A DNA stretch of 64,000 nt from Penium margaritaceum (Eukaryota > Streptophyta > Zygnematophyceae > Desmidiales > Peniaceae), in assembly GCA_023375785.1 (NCBI GenBank), contig SZWC01000557.1:172160-236159 (forward strand), read 5' to 3'. The notes under the pieces are model-generated. The model was not told the DNA's origin. It worked only from the letters and a program-made list of their open reading frames with translations, and made no database searches. Of the stretch, positions 1-10,363 are shown piece by piece. Position numbers and translations under genes: made by a program. Numbering within the stretch: position 1 is the first letter of the stretch; every line of letters starts with the position of its first letter.

Positions 1-735
1 TTGGACAGGCATTAGAGGCACTAGGCATGCACTGCTCCCTTGGAGTAAGTTCTATAAAATTGGTCCTAATAGACAAGGCATGTACTTGTCCTATGGAACA
101 GGTTGTGTCGGTATAAACTGGATAGTATAGCTAGCAAACACAACCTAGGACAACTCCTTCAGGCTAAGATGTTGCAGAGTTAAGCTCTGGAGCAAGAGGT
201 CACTTGGTGGAGTCAACGCGTAGTGACTAGTCTTGTTTGTGACTAAAAGAGGATAAGGAAGCCCCTAAGATACATCTGAGAGCATTCCAAGATCCTTCCT
301 TGTTGCTCGGGCCACTTGGCGGTCATAGGAAGCGCCATGTAGGCAGTGGGGATGGTGGCATCCAGATTGCCCCCAGAGTGGCTCATCCAAGGTTCCACTT
401 TTGTGCCTAAGAAAGAGGTTAGCTCTAGGACTATAAGAACCTGTCAGTTGACTTTCATTGAATACAATGCTTACCTTTCAGACTCCTTACAAAGTTGTGT
501 ACTAGAGTGAGACACTTCAGAAGCATTGGTTGGCCCAAGCCCAAAGAGTTAGCTCCTTGCGGAAAAGTGATCGAGAGCTAAGGACACAGTGTAGGAAAGT
601 GATTCCCATGAAATGCTCTGGAAGGAAACCTGATTCTATGGCTAAAATCTCATCTTAGTTGGAATACAAGGAGCAAGGAGCAAGTGCCATTGTCTCGGCC
701 TTGTTTTCTACTTCGTTGCCTCAGGCCAGTTGACA
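1..735 (+). repeat. Family B LTR, left end cut by window edge
   Basis: This is a Ty1/copia long terminal repeat of family B in plus orientation. It lacks about the first 45 bp seen in other copies. Landmarks shared with the copies at 21636, 35168, 44306, 52200 and 56886 are the 'catgcactgctccctt' block, the 'cttggcggtcat' block, an 'aggactataagaacc' TATA-like stretch near 430 and the terminal GTTGACA ending at 735. The tRNA-like segment near 170-215 is degraded in this copy. No coding content is seen. Confidence 0.85.
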
Positions 736-846
736 AGTCAACAGAGAAAAAGAAGTGTTATACTAAGACTACGCGATAACCTTGCCTCTCAAATGCTGTG
801 ACATGGACATGTAAGTCAAGCATGACATGAGAATTTGTGGGGTTTG
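736..846. other. Short spacer between two B LTR pieces
   Basis: These 111 bp separate the end of one B LTR from the start of the next. They are probably what is left of element interior after deletion, but I recognise no coding motif and no convincing primer-binding site. Confidence 0.4.
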
Positions 847-944
847 TGTTGACCTGATATGCTCCTTGTCCATAGCTGACATCTAGACAGGCACAGGACG
901 GACTTCGCATGCACTATTCCGTTGGAGTAAGTCCCCTAAGTCTT
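847..944 (+). repeat. Family B LTR start, truncated
   Basis: The fragment starts with the family B terminus TGTTGACCTGATATGC and runs through the first conserved block ('catgcactattccgttgg'). It breaks off where family C LTR sequence begins. Only about 98 of about 770 bp survive. Confidence 0.8.
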
Positions 945-2069
945 CTTGGGGAAGCAGCGATCCGGCTCAATTTTAGGTCCATAGGAGCAAGTTCTAGGAA
1001 ACTGCCAGATGCCTGCTCCGATCTTCAATCAGACTTCACCATTGGAAAGATCCGGTGGCAAAATGTATACGGTCCAACTTTCTGGCCGATCCTACAATTG
1101 GATGGAGAGATATGAAATTTCAATGTTTCAATGAAATTTCAATGAAATCATCGACCGCCGGTATCGGTATGACCAGGAGTGATGGCTCTGTGCCTTAGCC
1201 TGAGAAAAGAAAAAGACAGGAAATCCAACGCCAAGACGTAATGGGAGAAATATACAAAAGGTCGTGTATTATTGGGTTGCCTTGTCAAAGTGTGCTGACT
1301 AGGAAAAGATGTTTCTCGTTGCTTTTTAGGTGAGGTGAGGTCCACGTGTCGCTTGTGAGAGGGGTGACGTGCCCAACCTGTAACTTTACATGTTCTCCAT
1401 CATTTTGAGTTGTTCAATAACCATTCTTCAGCACACGCAAGGTCCTTTCAGTCTCACGTGTTTGCTCATATAAGGCTCCCGCTCTCCTCTGTTTTGAGCA
1501 CTTCATATTAGAGCCAAGTTCTGCCACTTTCTCCTAGCACAGGCCGTTGTTTTTAGAGTGACAGATTAGTGTCGGACTTCAACCAAGTTTGATGAAAAAC
1601 CACCAGAATTTAATGTTCCAATACAATCTTTCCAACAAGTCCAAGATTGCAAATATCTAACGGTCGCATTCAGATTTTCCCTCAAAACAAGGACGGACAA
1701 GGTTACACTCGTTTCTCAAAGAAAAACTGTCGCCTTGTGATGAGCACAGCTCTCTTGTTTATCTGTCAAACTAAAAAAACAGGACATGCAAATAGAAGGA
1801 GCTTTCATACACTTTCCATTGGTGCAAAACGTTTTGCATTCCATTTGTACATTGGGGAGAAATTCCATTTACAAACTGCCTGGTGGGAGCTGGAATATAA
1901 ACAGTAACATACCTTGTTTTTTAAAATGCACATGTCTAAACATCCCCTATTGATCACCCAACTTGATGGGTTGATCTGAAAGGTTTAGAGCTGAATTTTC
2001 CAATGAGGGGCTATGTTTTTTTGTTAATTCCCAGTGTGTTGGCCTCTACTAACAATTTTTTGTCTAACA
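945..2069 (+). repeat. Family C LTR, 5' LTR of element C1
   Basis: The longest family C LTR in the window, about 1.1 kb. Its left edge is a degraded version of the TGTTGGAAAAGGAGCC terminus seen elsewhere. The right edge is CTAACA at 2064-2069, which mirrors the TGTTGG start and matches the copy ending at 16537. The middle carries the 'gtgctgactagg' and 'tactccatcattttgag' blocks shared with copies at 4146, 15795, 20862 and 31397. gag follows 80 bp downstream, which identifies this as a 5' LTR. Confidence 0.8.
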
Positions 2070-2148
2070 AATTTGTGGCAAAAGCAGTACCAGAAGGAGG
2101 GATAGCGCCGCCACTCAAGGGGAGAGTTTTGCATCAACAAAGCTCAAA

Positions 2149-3000
2149 ATGGCAGCACCAAACGTGATAATAGCAGCCCAGCCCGTGGAGAGGTTGGAAG
2201 GATGCACCAACTTCACGTTTTGGAATATCCCTGCCCGCCTCCTTTCTGAGGAGAGGGGCTAGTGAGAGAGAGGGATGGCGAGCAACGACAAGAGCGCTCC
2301 ATCTCCACAGGCAAAGGGCATCATCCCAGGGGAGGTGGTGGTAGGGAGGACGTCACAGAAAGATGCACCAAATGTAAGTTCATTAGAAGTGCAACTGCGG
2401 CATATGAGGAGTGGAAGATGTTAGACACACAGGCCTATAGGCTGCTTCAGAACACCATCTCCAATCTGCATCTTCGATATGTGAGGGACAAGGCTACTAC
2501 AAAAGAGGAGTGGGACACGTTGTGGAACAAGTATGAGAGCAAGTATCCTACATTCCTCATTCCTTTGGAGGAGAAGATGATGGCGTTGAAAATGCGGGGT
2601 GGCATAGGGATGGAGGCATAGTTGGGCAAGGGAAGGGAGATAGCAAAGCAGCTAAAAGCGGCCGGCAACCCTGTAGAAGAGATGCCCTTCATCGACCTCT
2701 TGCCAAGGGGATTGCCAAAGAGCTACGACACGTTGTGAAAGGTGAAGGAGTGGCAGTCGACTCTCAACCGGGACATTATCTACACGCACCTGGTCCAAGT
2801 GGAATTGTTTCATAATGCAGCAAAGCGTAATGGCAGTGGCAGTAGTAAAGCAGCATTTGTGGCTAGCAACTCATGTTACCTACACGTGCAGTAGTCAGGA
2901 TAGCAAAGAGGCACAAACAAAAGTGATTGCCACTCTTTCTAGAAAGGGGGGCAATAGAAGAAAGAGTGCTTTAAGCTAAAGAGGGACAAAAAAGAGCAGT
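2149..3000 (+). pseudogene. C1 gag remnant
   Basis: Capsid-type gag of element C1. An ATG at 2149 opens a reading (MAAPNVIIAAQPVERLEG) matching the N-terminus of C4 gag at 16617, including the NFTFW motif. Frameshifts follow. The UBN2-like core is readable at about 2400-2620 (AAYEEWK, KATTKEEWDTLWNKYESK, LEEKMMALKM) and then a stop replaces a residue. A zinc-knuckle relic lies near 2925-2975 with the second Cys and the His lost. It is non-functional. The product family would form the virus-like particle that packages element RNA. Confidence 0.75.
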
Positions 3001-3099
3001 AGTAGCAGAAACAAAAACAACAATCTCCACAACAGCAGCTACAGTCATAGCAGCGTTAAAGGTAGTAACACCAGTAGCACCATCACTAGACCATCAATT

Positions 3100-4130
3100 C
3101 TTAGGCAACATATACATGGCAAAAGAGGTGCGTGACCGCCTCTTCATGGCAAAGTCAGATGTGTTGCAGATGGAGAAGGCGGATCTCGCATGGTACGAGG
3201 ACTCGGTTTGTACTTAGAGCCTAAGGCATCACAAATAGTGGTGTACGCAAGTCCTCTCCACTCCTCTCCCACCGATTGCTTTAGGTGATGATTGGTTGGC
3301 ATATGCTGAAGGGATTGGGAATGTGGAGATGTGGGTGGAGACCGCGGGTGACATTCAAGTGGGAGTGTTCCATAGTGTGCTGTATACACATAAGATTTCG
3401 TTCAACCTTCTCTCAGTGTTCTCTCTCACCAACATGCGACGACGACTTGTCTTTGAAGACAGCTATGGCTACATCCTTGACAAGGAAACGTGAGAGGACA
3501 TGGCAAAGTTGGTCAAGGAAGGCGACATGTAGCGTCTGTTGGAAGGAACAAAGATCCAGCATGAGCAAAGTCTTACATCATTGGTGCAGGCCATTGATGG
3601 CAAAATCTGTCATGTGCCCTACTGCCACATCAACATGCGCGCCTTGCACCAACTTCAAACAAAGCACATGGTGCGTGACTTGCCCTCCATCACTAACTTT
3701 GAGCAACGATTGTGCATCAGCTGTTTGGAGGGGAAGCAACGTCGCAAGGCATTTTATGGAGCAGGGAGCGTACAAAAGAGGTGCTGGACCTGGTCCACAC
3801 AGTTTTGTATCGCCCAATGCACGACCAGATATTTGGAGGCTCTAGGTATGTTCGCACCTACGTTGATTATTCAGCCCTTACAACACTGTTTACTTCTTTT
3901 CCTCCAAGGAACAGTGCTTTTAAACGTTTGAGGAGTTCAAGGCCATGGTTAAGAATCAGACATGTAAGAAGATCAAGGCGCTGCGTAGCGATTGTGGCGA
4001 AGAGTACGTGAGCAACAAGTTCCAAGACTACATTGCAGCAACAGGCATCAAGGCGCAGTGCACTGCGCCATACTCCCCACAGCAAAACAAGGTAGCTGAA
4101 CGCAATGGGCGCGCTCCATGCTTCAATTCC
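3100..4130 (+). pseudogene. C1 protease-integrase remnant
   Basis: Read in several frames, this carries family C protease and integrase: an aspartic-protease-like 'DSVCT' near 3195, the GAG_pre-integrase block (HINMRALHQLQTKHMVRDLP, CISCLEGKQRRKAF) at about 3630-3750, LVHTVLYRPM at about 3790, and the second Asp (KALRSDCGEEY) and Glu (PYSPQQNKVAERN) motifs at 3975-4110. At about 4120 the sequence jumps straight to the polypurine tract of the 3' LTR, so the rest of integrase and all of RT and RNase H are missing. Confidence 0.8.
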
Positions 4131-4145
4131 GGCAAATTGGGAGAG
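4131..4145 (+). promoter_or_regulatory. Polypurine tract of C1
   Basis: The purine-rich 'gcaaattgggagag' directly precedes the TGTTGG start of the 3' LTR, where plus-strand DNA synthesis of copia elements is primed. The same motif (gg)caaa(a/g)tgggaga(c/a) precedes the family C LTRs at 20862 and 30414. Confidence 0.7.
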
Positions 4146-4886
4146 TGTTGGGAATGGAGCCATCGTGCTTAGTTTAAGGCCCACATGAGCAAGTTCCAGA
4201 AAACAACCAGATGCTTGATCCCATAATCAATCAGACTTCTCCATTGGAAATGTCAGGAGGAAATATGTCCACAGTTTAAGTTCATACCTATCCAACAGTC
4301 ACATTGGGAGACATGAATTTTCAAAGTTTTCGACGTCATCAATTGCCAGTTTCTAGATGACCATGGGTGATCGATCCATGCCTTAGCTTTAGAAAAGAAG
4401 AAGTCAAGAGGTCAAGGGTCAAGACCTGATGGGAGAAACACTTTTTAAAAAGTCTACATTCTTGGGTTGCCTTGTCAGATGGTGCTGAATAGGAAAAAAG
4501 GTATCTGTTCTTACTTCTTAGGTGAGGTAGGGTATAATGAAGAGTCTCCATTAGAGCGTGCGTTATGTGACGACTACGAGTGTGCCATGAGAGCATCCTC
4601 TAGCTACCTAGGTTATGTGAGAGTGATTTATGTGATTGCTAGGATCATTTCCTCTCTTGTGTGAGATTATGGACTCTTGTGTGTGAGCCTTAGCCTCCAT
4701 GGCTAAGTGGTGTGGCTTGTGAGAGGGCTGACTTTCCCAAGCTCTAGCTCTATATGTACTCCATCATTTTTAATTAATTCAACAGCCATTCTTCTGCACA
4801 AGGGATGCCTTTCCAGTCCAATATGTTTTCTTCCCCAATACTCCTGTCCTCCGTATCCATCAAGTCTGGTTGAGGTACAGAAAACA
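4146..4886 (+). repeat. Family C LTR, 3' LTR of C1, truncated
   Basis: Starts with TGTTGGGAATGGAGCC and follows the family C LTR through 'ctatatgtactccatc' (a TATA-like stretch near 4750) before breaking near 4886. There it is replaced by family B LTR sequence, so its last third is missing. Confidence 0.8.
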
Positions 4887-5320
4887 TGCACTACTCATTT
4901 TGAGCAAGTGTGATCGGTTTAGAGTGGATGGTATAGCAAGAAAACACTATCTAGGACAAGTCCTTGTTGCTTAGACATTCCAGAGTTAGTCTCTCAAGTG
5001 AGAGGTCAGTGGGTCAAAGCCCAGCCCAGTGACTAATATTGTGTGTCACTAAATGGGGAGAGGAAGATTCTAAGAGACATCTTACACCATTATAAGGTCT
5101 TTCCTAGTGGCTGGCGCTACTTTGCGGTTACACAGTTCAATGTAGGCAAATAGAATAATGCAATCTAGATTGCCCCCAAAGTGGCTCATCTTAGGAGCCA
5201 CAACACGCGTAGGCTAGCTGGTGGCTCAAGTACTATAAGAGATTGTCAGTTGCCTGTGAATGAACACTGTTCTTATAGCTGAGACTCTTAATAGAGTCAT
5301 CCTCCCGAGATAGACACCAA
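4887..5320 (+). repeat. Family B LTR internal fragment
   Basis: Begins mid-LTR ('gcactactcattttgagcaag') and runs through the tRNA-like region (gcttagacattcc..., cagtgggtcaaagccc) and the 'tcagttgcctgtgaatga' block to 'gatagacaccaaaga'. Both ends are broken. About 75 bp after it (5321-5395) hold nothing I recognise. Confidence 0.7.
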
Positions 5321-5395
5321 AGATGTGAGATTCCCTATGTAGGAAGCACTTATTGCAGGTCATAGGCAAGGAGGGAGTTTTGCATCGAATACCAT

Positions 5396-5632
5396 ACTTT
5401 CTGTTTTGCTGATGATATTCTGATTCATCCGTTTGGCAATGCCATTTGGTTTAAGGATTCTAAGGCGTAGTAGACTTTTGATTGATGCCGTGTTGGCTCA
5501 ATCAGTCTTTGTAGGCCTTGTACTCATGACCGCTGTCCTTGCGTAGTGCCTTGACCTTCTTGCTTGTCTGTCGCTCTACCATGGCGACCTCTTACAACTC
5601 ATCCTTGTCCTCTCTCTTTTGTTAAAACTTAA
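5396..5632 (-). pseudogene. Family B integrase scrap
   Basis: Minus-strand translation shows family B integrase core: AMVERQTSKKVKALR, a DSGHEY-like second-Asp motif and a degraded NGIAKRMNQ Glu motif. Two or more stops interrupt it. The right end joins abruptly to a minus-strand family C LTR, so this is a fragment left by recombination. Confidence 0.7.
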
Positions 5633-6339
5633 GGAGAGAGGGAGCCTTGGAGAAGCAAACATTTGGGACTTAGAGGGCATCACTTGTGCTAGAGAATGGT
5701 TGTTGAATCACTGAAAATGATGGAGTACATATAGAGTTAGAGCTTGGATAAATCAGCCCATTACAAGCTGGACCACTTAGCCATGGAGGCTAAGTCTGAC
5801 ACACTAGAGTCCATACCCTCACATAAGAGATGATACTTACTTACAAAGCAAGCAGACCACTCACAAACAACATAGGGTGCTAGAAAATGCTCTCATGGCA
5901 CACTCATAATGGTCACATAAGTCACAATCCTATAGAGAATCGCCATGTGTCCATGGCTAGTACAGAATAATCTCATATCACATAAAAACTAAGAAGAGGT
6001 ACCTTTTTTCTAGTCAGCATACTCTGACAAAGCAATCTACGAATCTAGTACCATTTTGTATATTTCTCCCATCACGTATTGACCATGGACCTCTTAGGCT
6101 AAGGCATGGAGCCATCACCCATAGTTACCCAGACACTGTTGGTCGATGACCCCAAGAATTCCAGAAATTCATATATCCCCATCTGCCTGTTGGATCGGCC
6201 TGAAATTTGGATTGACGACATTTTGCCATGTGGTCTTTCTAATGAAGAAGTGGTATTAACCATCACAGCACAAATATGGTAGTTGCTTGGAACTTGCTCA
6301 TATGGAACTGAAATAGAGGAGGATGCTCCTTTTCCAACA
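5633..6339 (-). repeat. Family C LTR, 3' LTR of element C2
   Basis: On the minus strand the LTR starts TGTTGGAAAAGGAGC at 6339 and continues through the usual family C landmarks to about 5633. A purine-rich tract (minus strand GGGAAAGAAGGAGAC) lies just upstream at 6340-6356 and is preceded by RNase H sequence, which fixes it as a 3' LTR. The distal part is missing. Confidence 0.8.
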
Positions 6340-6344
6340 GTCTC

Positions 6345-6666
6345 CTTCTTTCCCGCACAAAGAGTGGACTGAGTCCTCGTGCTTTCATGCAAAATTGCTG
6401 CTTCTCACGAGTGATTGGCTTGGTTCAAAAATCGGCGACCTGCTTGTTTGTTGGAGTTAACTCCAGATGAATAGCACCCTCATACACCTTGTGCATGATG
6501 GAGTTATATGTGATGTCAATGAGCTTGGTACTTGCATGGTGCTCACGATCCTTCGCGAGTGCGATTGCACTCTGGTTATCAACGCACATAGGAACACAAA
6601 CGGCTACACCCCCACTCATCTCCGCCATGAGAATGAGACGCTGATACCAAACTCCTTCATTGGCTC
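6345..6666 (-). pseudogene. C2 RNase H C-terminal part
   Basis: Minus-strand family C RNase H with MAEMSGG, VDNQSAIALAKDREHHAS and the motif pair ITYNSIMHKVYEGAIHLE / PTNKQVADF. It stops at the target site of A1. The missing upstream half resumes at 12221 with LEVEYICLNFGANE, so the A1 insertion split a previously continuous gene. RNase H would remove the RNA template during reverse transcription. Confidence 0.85.
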
Positions 6667-6671
6667 CAAAG
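6667..6671. repeat. Target-site duplication CAAAG, left copy
   Basis: The 5 bp CAAAG immediately left of the A1 LTR start are repeated exactly after the A1 end at 12216-12220. Five bases is the usual Ty1/copia duplication length. Confidence 0.9.
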
Positions 6672-7151
6672 TGTTGTTCTTCTATGCCCCATGGCCACTG
6701 CTATGCGTTGACGGACAGGTTGGGCATGCACTGCTCCCTTGGAGTAAGTCCCCCAAACCTTGTTCGTGGTGCAAGTCCAAGCGAGACACCAGAAGTGTAG
6801 CGCAACGGATAGCATGTTGGACTTAGGGACAACAGGTCCTGCGATCGAGCCTTGATGTGCGCAGGAGGTTTTTTGACCTTCTAGCACAGGGGAAGTTTCT
6901 TAGACATTTCTCCATGCATGAGGAGAGTGCGCCACTTGGCGGTCAGTGGATGCGCCAATTGGCGGACTGGTGAGGTGGTTTGGAGTGACCACCCCAAAAG
7001 TGTCACTGCCCACACACCTTAGAAGCCAGGCCTAGGACTATATGTACCAGGCTCATTCCTCATTCTAATTACACAATCTGGCCTTAGATGCTCCTCACAG
7101 AGTTGTCCAACTAAGGAACAGTATAAAGAAGACACTGGTTGGTCTAAGCCC
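6672..7151 (+). repeat. Family A 5' LTR of A1, right part hidden by gap
   Basis: Starts TGTTGTTCTTCTATGCC and matches 11302-11781 with about six substitutions by eye. A TATA-like 'ctatatgta' is at 7038-7046. The last approximately 209 bp, the primer-binding site and the 5' leader fall in the N run. Confidence 0.92.
6798..6851 (+). promoter_or_regulatory. tRNA-like Pol III A and B boxes in A1 5' LTR
   Basis: TAGCGCAACGG at 6798-6808 fits the Pol III A-box consensus TRGYNNARNGG at every position, and GATCGAGCC at 6843-6851 fits the B-box core GWTCRANNC at every position. Counting the B box from 6842 gives an A-to-B start distance of 44 nt, the distance in a tRNA without a long variable arm. 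The D-arm-like stretch and the partial stem TGTTG/CAACA between the boxes recall tRNA-Arg. Whether Pol III uses it is inference. Confidence 0.6.
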
Positions 7152-7259
7152 NNNNNNNNNNNNNNNNNNNNNNNNNNNNNNNNNNNNNNNNNNNNNNNNN
7201 NNNNNNNNNNNNNNNNNNNNNNNNNNNNNNNNNNNNNNNNNNNNNNNNNNNNNNNNNNN
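7152..7259. other. Assembly gap (108 N)
   Basis: The N run hides the end of the 5' LTR, the primer-binding site and the gag start codon of A1. The flanks are not duplicated, unlike the gap at 40783. Confidence 0.98.
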
Positions 7260-10200
7260 GAGCTGGCGATGAAAGTGCGCGGCTTCATCAAACTACTGAA
7301 GGGAGAGGAGCAGGTTCCCGCGGAAGGCACATCCGAGCATGAGGCATGGATGGATCGAAATGACATTGCCATGTCATTCCTCAGCAACGCGATTGCTAAG
7401 AAGTATGTTCCCATCATTGCCGGGTACACGCTGGCTTCCGAAGCTTACGACAAGCTCAAGCGCGTGCACCAATCCACCTCCCTTGCGAACAGATTATTCA
7501 TCCTACAACGGCTGATCAGCATGCGGGTGAATGAGGGCGAATCAATCCCCGATTTCCTACAGGAGTTTGAAGGACTCCTTGGCGAGGCTCGCCAGATGAA
7601 CTGGGACCTTGACGAGAACATGCAAGCCATGATTCTCCTCATGGCGCTACCGGAGAGCTGGAGCCCGATGATCACCGTCATGGGCGGCTGGAAGGAGGAC
7701 GACCTGACGTACACGGCAGTGTCTGAGTACGTGCGAAACGAGGCCATGCGCCGCAGCGGAAGTGAGGCTAATTTCTCAGCCTATGCCGCACGCTACGGTG
7801 GCCGCGGGAGCAAAGGGTCAGCCTCTGGTCAGAAAGGCAGCAGCGGAAGCGGTGGTGGCGGAGGCAACAATGGCGGCAAGGCTCCCAAGCGACAGGGTAA
7901 CTGCCACAACTGCGGCAAACCTGGGCACTGGGCAAGAGAGTGCAGGTCGCCAAAGAAGGAAGACAGCGGAAGCGGTGGGAACAAAGGCAACAAAAAGGGT
8001 GGCAAAGAAGCTACCAACATGATGGCACAGAGCACGCCTCCAGAAAAAGGAGCGGCGCTGCTCAGGCCAGGAGCTTTTGGGCTTGACTCCGGCACCGATC
8101 ATCACTCTAGCAACGACCAGGCTGGATTTGTCTCCATCGGCCTCACCGATCGGCGGTTCAGATGCGCAAACGGTAGTGTCGTGAACGCAAAGGGCGTGGG
8201 TGACAAGCTGGTGAGCATCAGCCTCAATGGTGCGGAGAAGGATCTACAGCTACGTGACGTGGTCTACATGCCCTCCTTTGCGGCAAACCTTCTTTCCGTG
8301 TCAAAAATAACGGACAACGACATGACGATGGTGTTCACGCAGAAGAAGGTGGTCATCGCCAGGAACGAAGACATCAAGGTCCTTTACGCCAACAAAGATC
8401 TCATGGCACAGGTTCCACGGGTTGACATGCTCTACGTACTGCAGACAACGGCAGCAAAGAGCTCGGAAAAGGAGGGCCATGCAGGTGCAGCGGAGGCAGT
8501 GGCCTCGACACCCACGCAGGAGAGCACACCAACGAAAACTGAAAAAGCATCCTCTGCCGCAAAAGACGAAGACGCTGATCTGTGGCATAGACGCTTTGGG
8601 CATGTGGCAAACAGCACACTCCAAGTCATCCAGCAACAACAGCTGGTCCGTGGCATGGATGGTTGCAAGAAGGATGCGGTTGGATGTGGCAGCCTGTGTG
8701 AACCTTGCCTCCAAGGCAAGACCAAGCGAACGCGCTTTGAGCGCAATGGTCGCCGCGCAGAACCAGCCCTTGACCTCATTCACACCGACGTGTGTGGACC
8801 CTTTCGCACGGCGTCAAATGGTGGTAGCAATTATTTTCTGACCTTCATAGATGACCACAGCCGCAAGGTGTGGATCTTCTTCCTCAAAGCAAAGGGAGAG
8901 GTCAGAGAAAAGTTGCAGGAGTTTGTCGCCATGGTGGAGCGGCAGACCGGAAAGAAAGTCAAAGCGATGCGAAGCGACAACGGTGGAGAGTACGAGGCAT
9001 GCAAGGGCTGGTTGAGGCAACATGGGATCAGCCACCAGCCCACAACGCCTTACACGCCGCAGAGCAATGGTGTTGCCGAACGGATGAATCAGACCATCCT
9101 CGGCATGGTGCGTAGCATGCTCTTTGATGCAAAGCTTCCACCGCGGTTCTGGGCGGAAGCGGCAAGAACGGCATGCTATCTCGTCAACCTGACTCCTGCG
9201 GCTGCTCTGGGCAGGCGCGGAAAGAAGAAGGGAAAGCAACAGATGACACCACAAGAAGTTTGGTCAGGGAAGAAGCCGGACGCATCACACCTGAAGGTAT
9301 TCGGCTGCACCGCATGGGCAAAGGTCCAGGCGGGTGAGGGTGCCGGCAAGCTGGATTCAAGAGCACGAAAGTGCGTTATGGTGGGCTATGAGACGGCCCA
9401 CAAGACATATCGCTTGTGGGACCTGGCAGGAAGAAGACTCATCACCAGCCGGGATGTAACCTTTGACGAGAGGAAACCAGGCAAGGAAGAGATGCTTGAT
9501 CCCACGGAAGCTCCAAAACAGGGAGAGTGGTTGGTGCTGCTAGAGTCAGGAGATCAAGCTCCTGAAAACTGGCAAGTGGTGCCAGTGCGGCAGGCCGTGA
9601 AGAAGAGTGGTGTGCCAGGGGGAGCGGCTGCGCAGGCTGACGCAGCGGCGAGCTCCGACACAGAGTCGGAGACGTCCGAGGCCTCTGAGACCAGCTCGGA
9701 GGCCAGTGGCTCTTCAAAAGAGGAAAATTCAACTCCAGGGCAGCCAACACCACAGGAGCAACAGCATGGCAAACATCCACCAGCAATGCAACGTCGCAGC
9801 ACACGACAAAGAAAACAAACTCCAAAGTACGACGCTGACACTGGAAGCTGGACTGGACTGAGCTGGTCCTGTTTGGCTCAGGGAGAGCCGCTCACTGTGG
9901 CTGAAGCGCTGGCAAGGCCCGATGCGGCCAAGTGGAAGGAGGCGGTGGACAGCGAGCTCGCGTCCATCGAAGAAAATGGCACATGGGTGCTGGTGGACAG
10001 ACCCGCTAACGCTCACGTGGTGGGCTCAAAGTGGGTGCTCAGGTTGAAGCGGAAGCAAGATGATAGCATCGACAAGTACAAGGCAAGGGTCGTGGCGAAA
10101 GGGTTCTCACAGCGCGCAGGTTCTGAGTACGATGAGACCTTCGCACCGGTCGTCACGTTTGCCTCCATCAGGTCCCTGCTTGCTGTCGCTGCCGCCAAAG

Positions 10201-10361
10201 ACCTTGAGATCCACCAGATGGATGTGAAGACAGCCTTCCTTTATGGGAAGCTCGACAAGGAGGTGCTAATGGAGGTACCGGAAGGTGTCAAAGCACCCGA
10301 GGGTAAGGTGTGCAAGCTGGTGAAGGCGTTGTACGGGCTGAAACAGGCCCCACGGATCTGG
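7260..10361 (+). CDS. A1 gag-protease-integrase-RT polyprotein, partial
   Basis: A single open frame. The frame is open upstream of the ATG at 7269 (codons ELA) into the gap, so that Met is internal (residue 1 in this numbering). Gag core (UBN2-type) is at about 1-165 and a CCHC knuckle is C212-C215-H220-C225 after a Gly/Ser-rich linker. Protease DSG is at 273-275. The integrase HHCC finger is H440, H445, C477, C480, with catalytic D507, D570 and E604. An acidic Ser-rich linker is at 790-825. RT starts near 889, its first catalytic Asp is D985 (HQMDVKTAF) and it ends at LKQAPRIW (1024-1031), where a single N cuts it. It would make the particle, cleave the polyprotein, integrate cDNA and copy RNA. 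The remaining RT and RNase H are at 10364. Confidence 0.93.
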
Positions 10362-10362
10362 N
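10362..10362. other. Single-N join removing the RT YVDD block
   Basis: One N separates APRIW from ELNQTKYIMD. In B7 these landmarks are about 240 bp apart (55753-55993) and include the catalytic YVDD, so roughly that much sequence is absent here. Confidence 0.85.
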
Positions 10363-10363
10363 C

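Noticed and set aside
1647-1907. 86-codon ORF in the family C LTR
   Set aside because: It is not preserved in the equivalent part of other family C LTRs (16120-16380, 45000-45200).
2070-2095. Primer-binding site after the C1 5' LTR
   Set aside because: The sequence after CTAACA does not match the initiator-Met primer site (TGGTATCAGAGC) well enough to call.
7818-9841. Several 90-160-codon minus-strand ORFs under A1 gag-pol
   Set aside because: They overlap conserved gag, integrase and linker codons on the plus strand and show no domain of their own.
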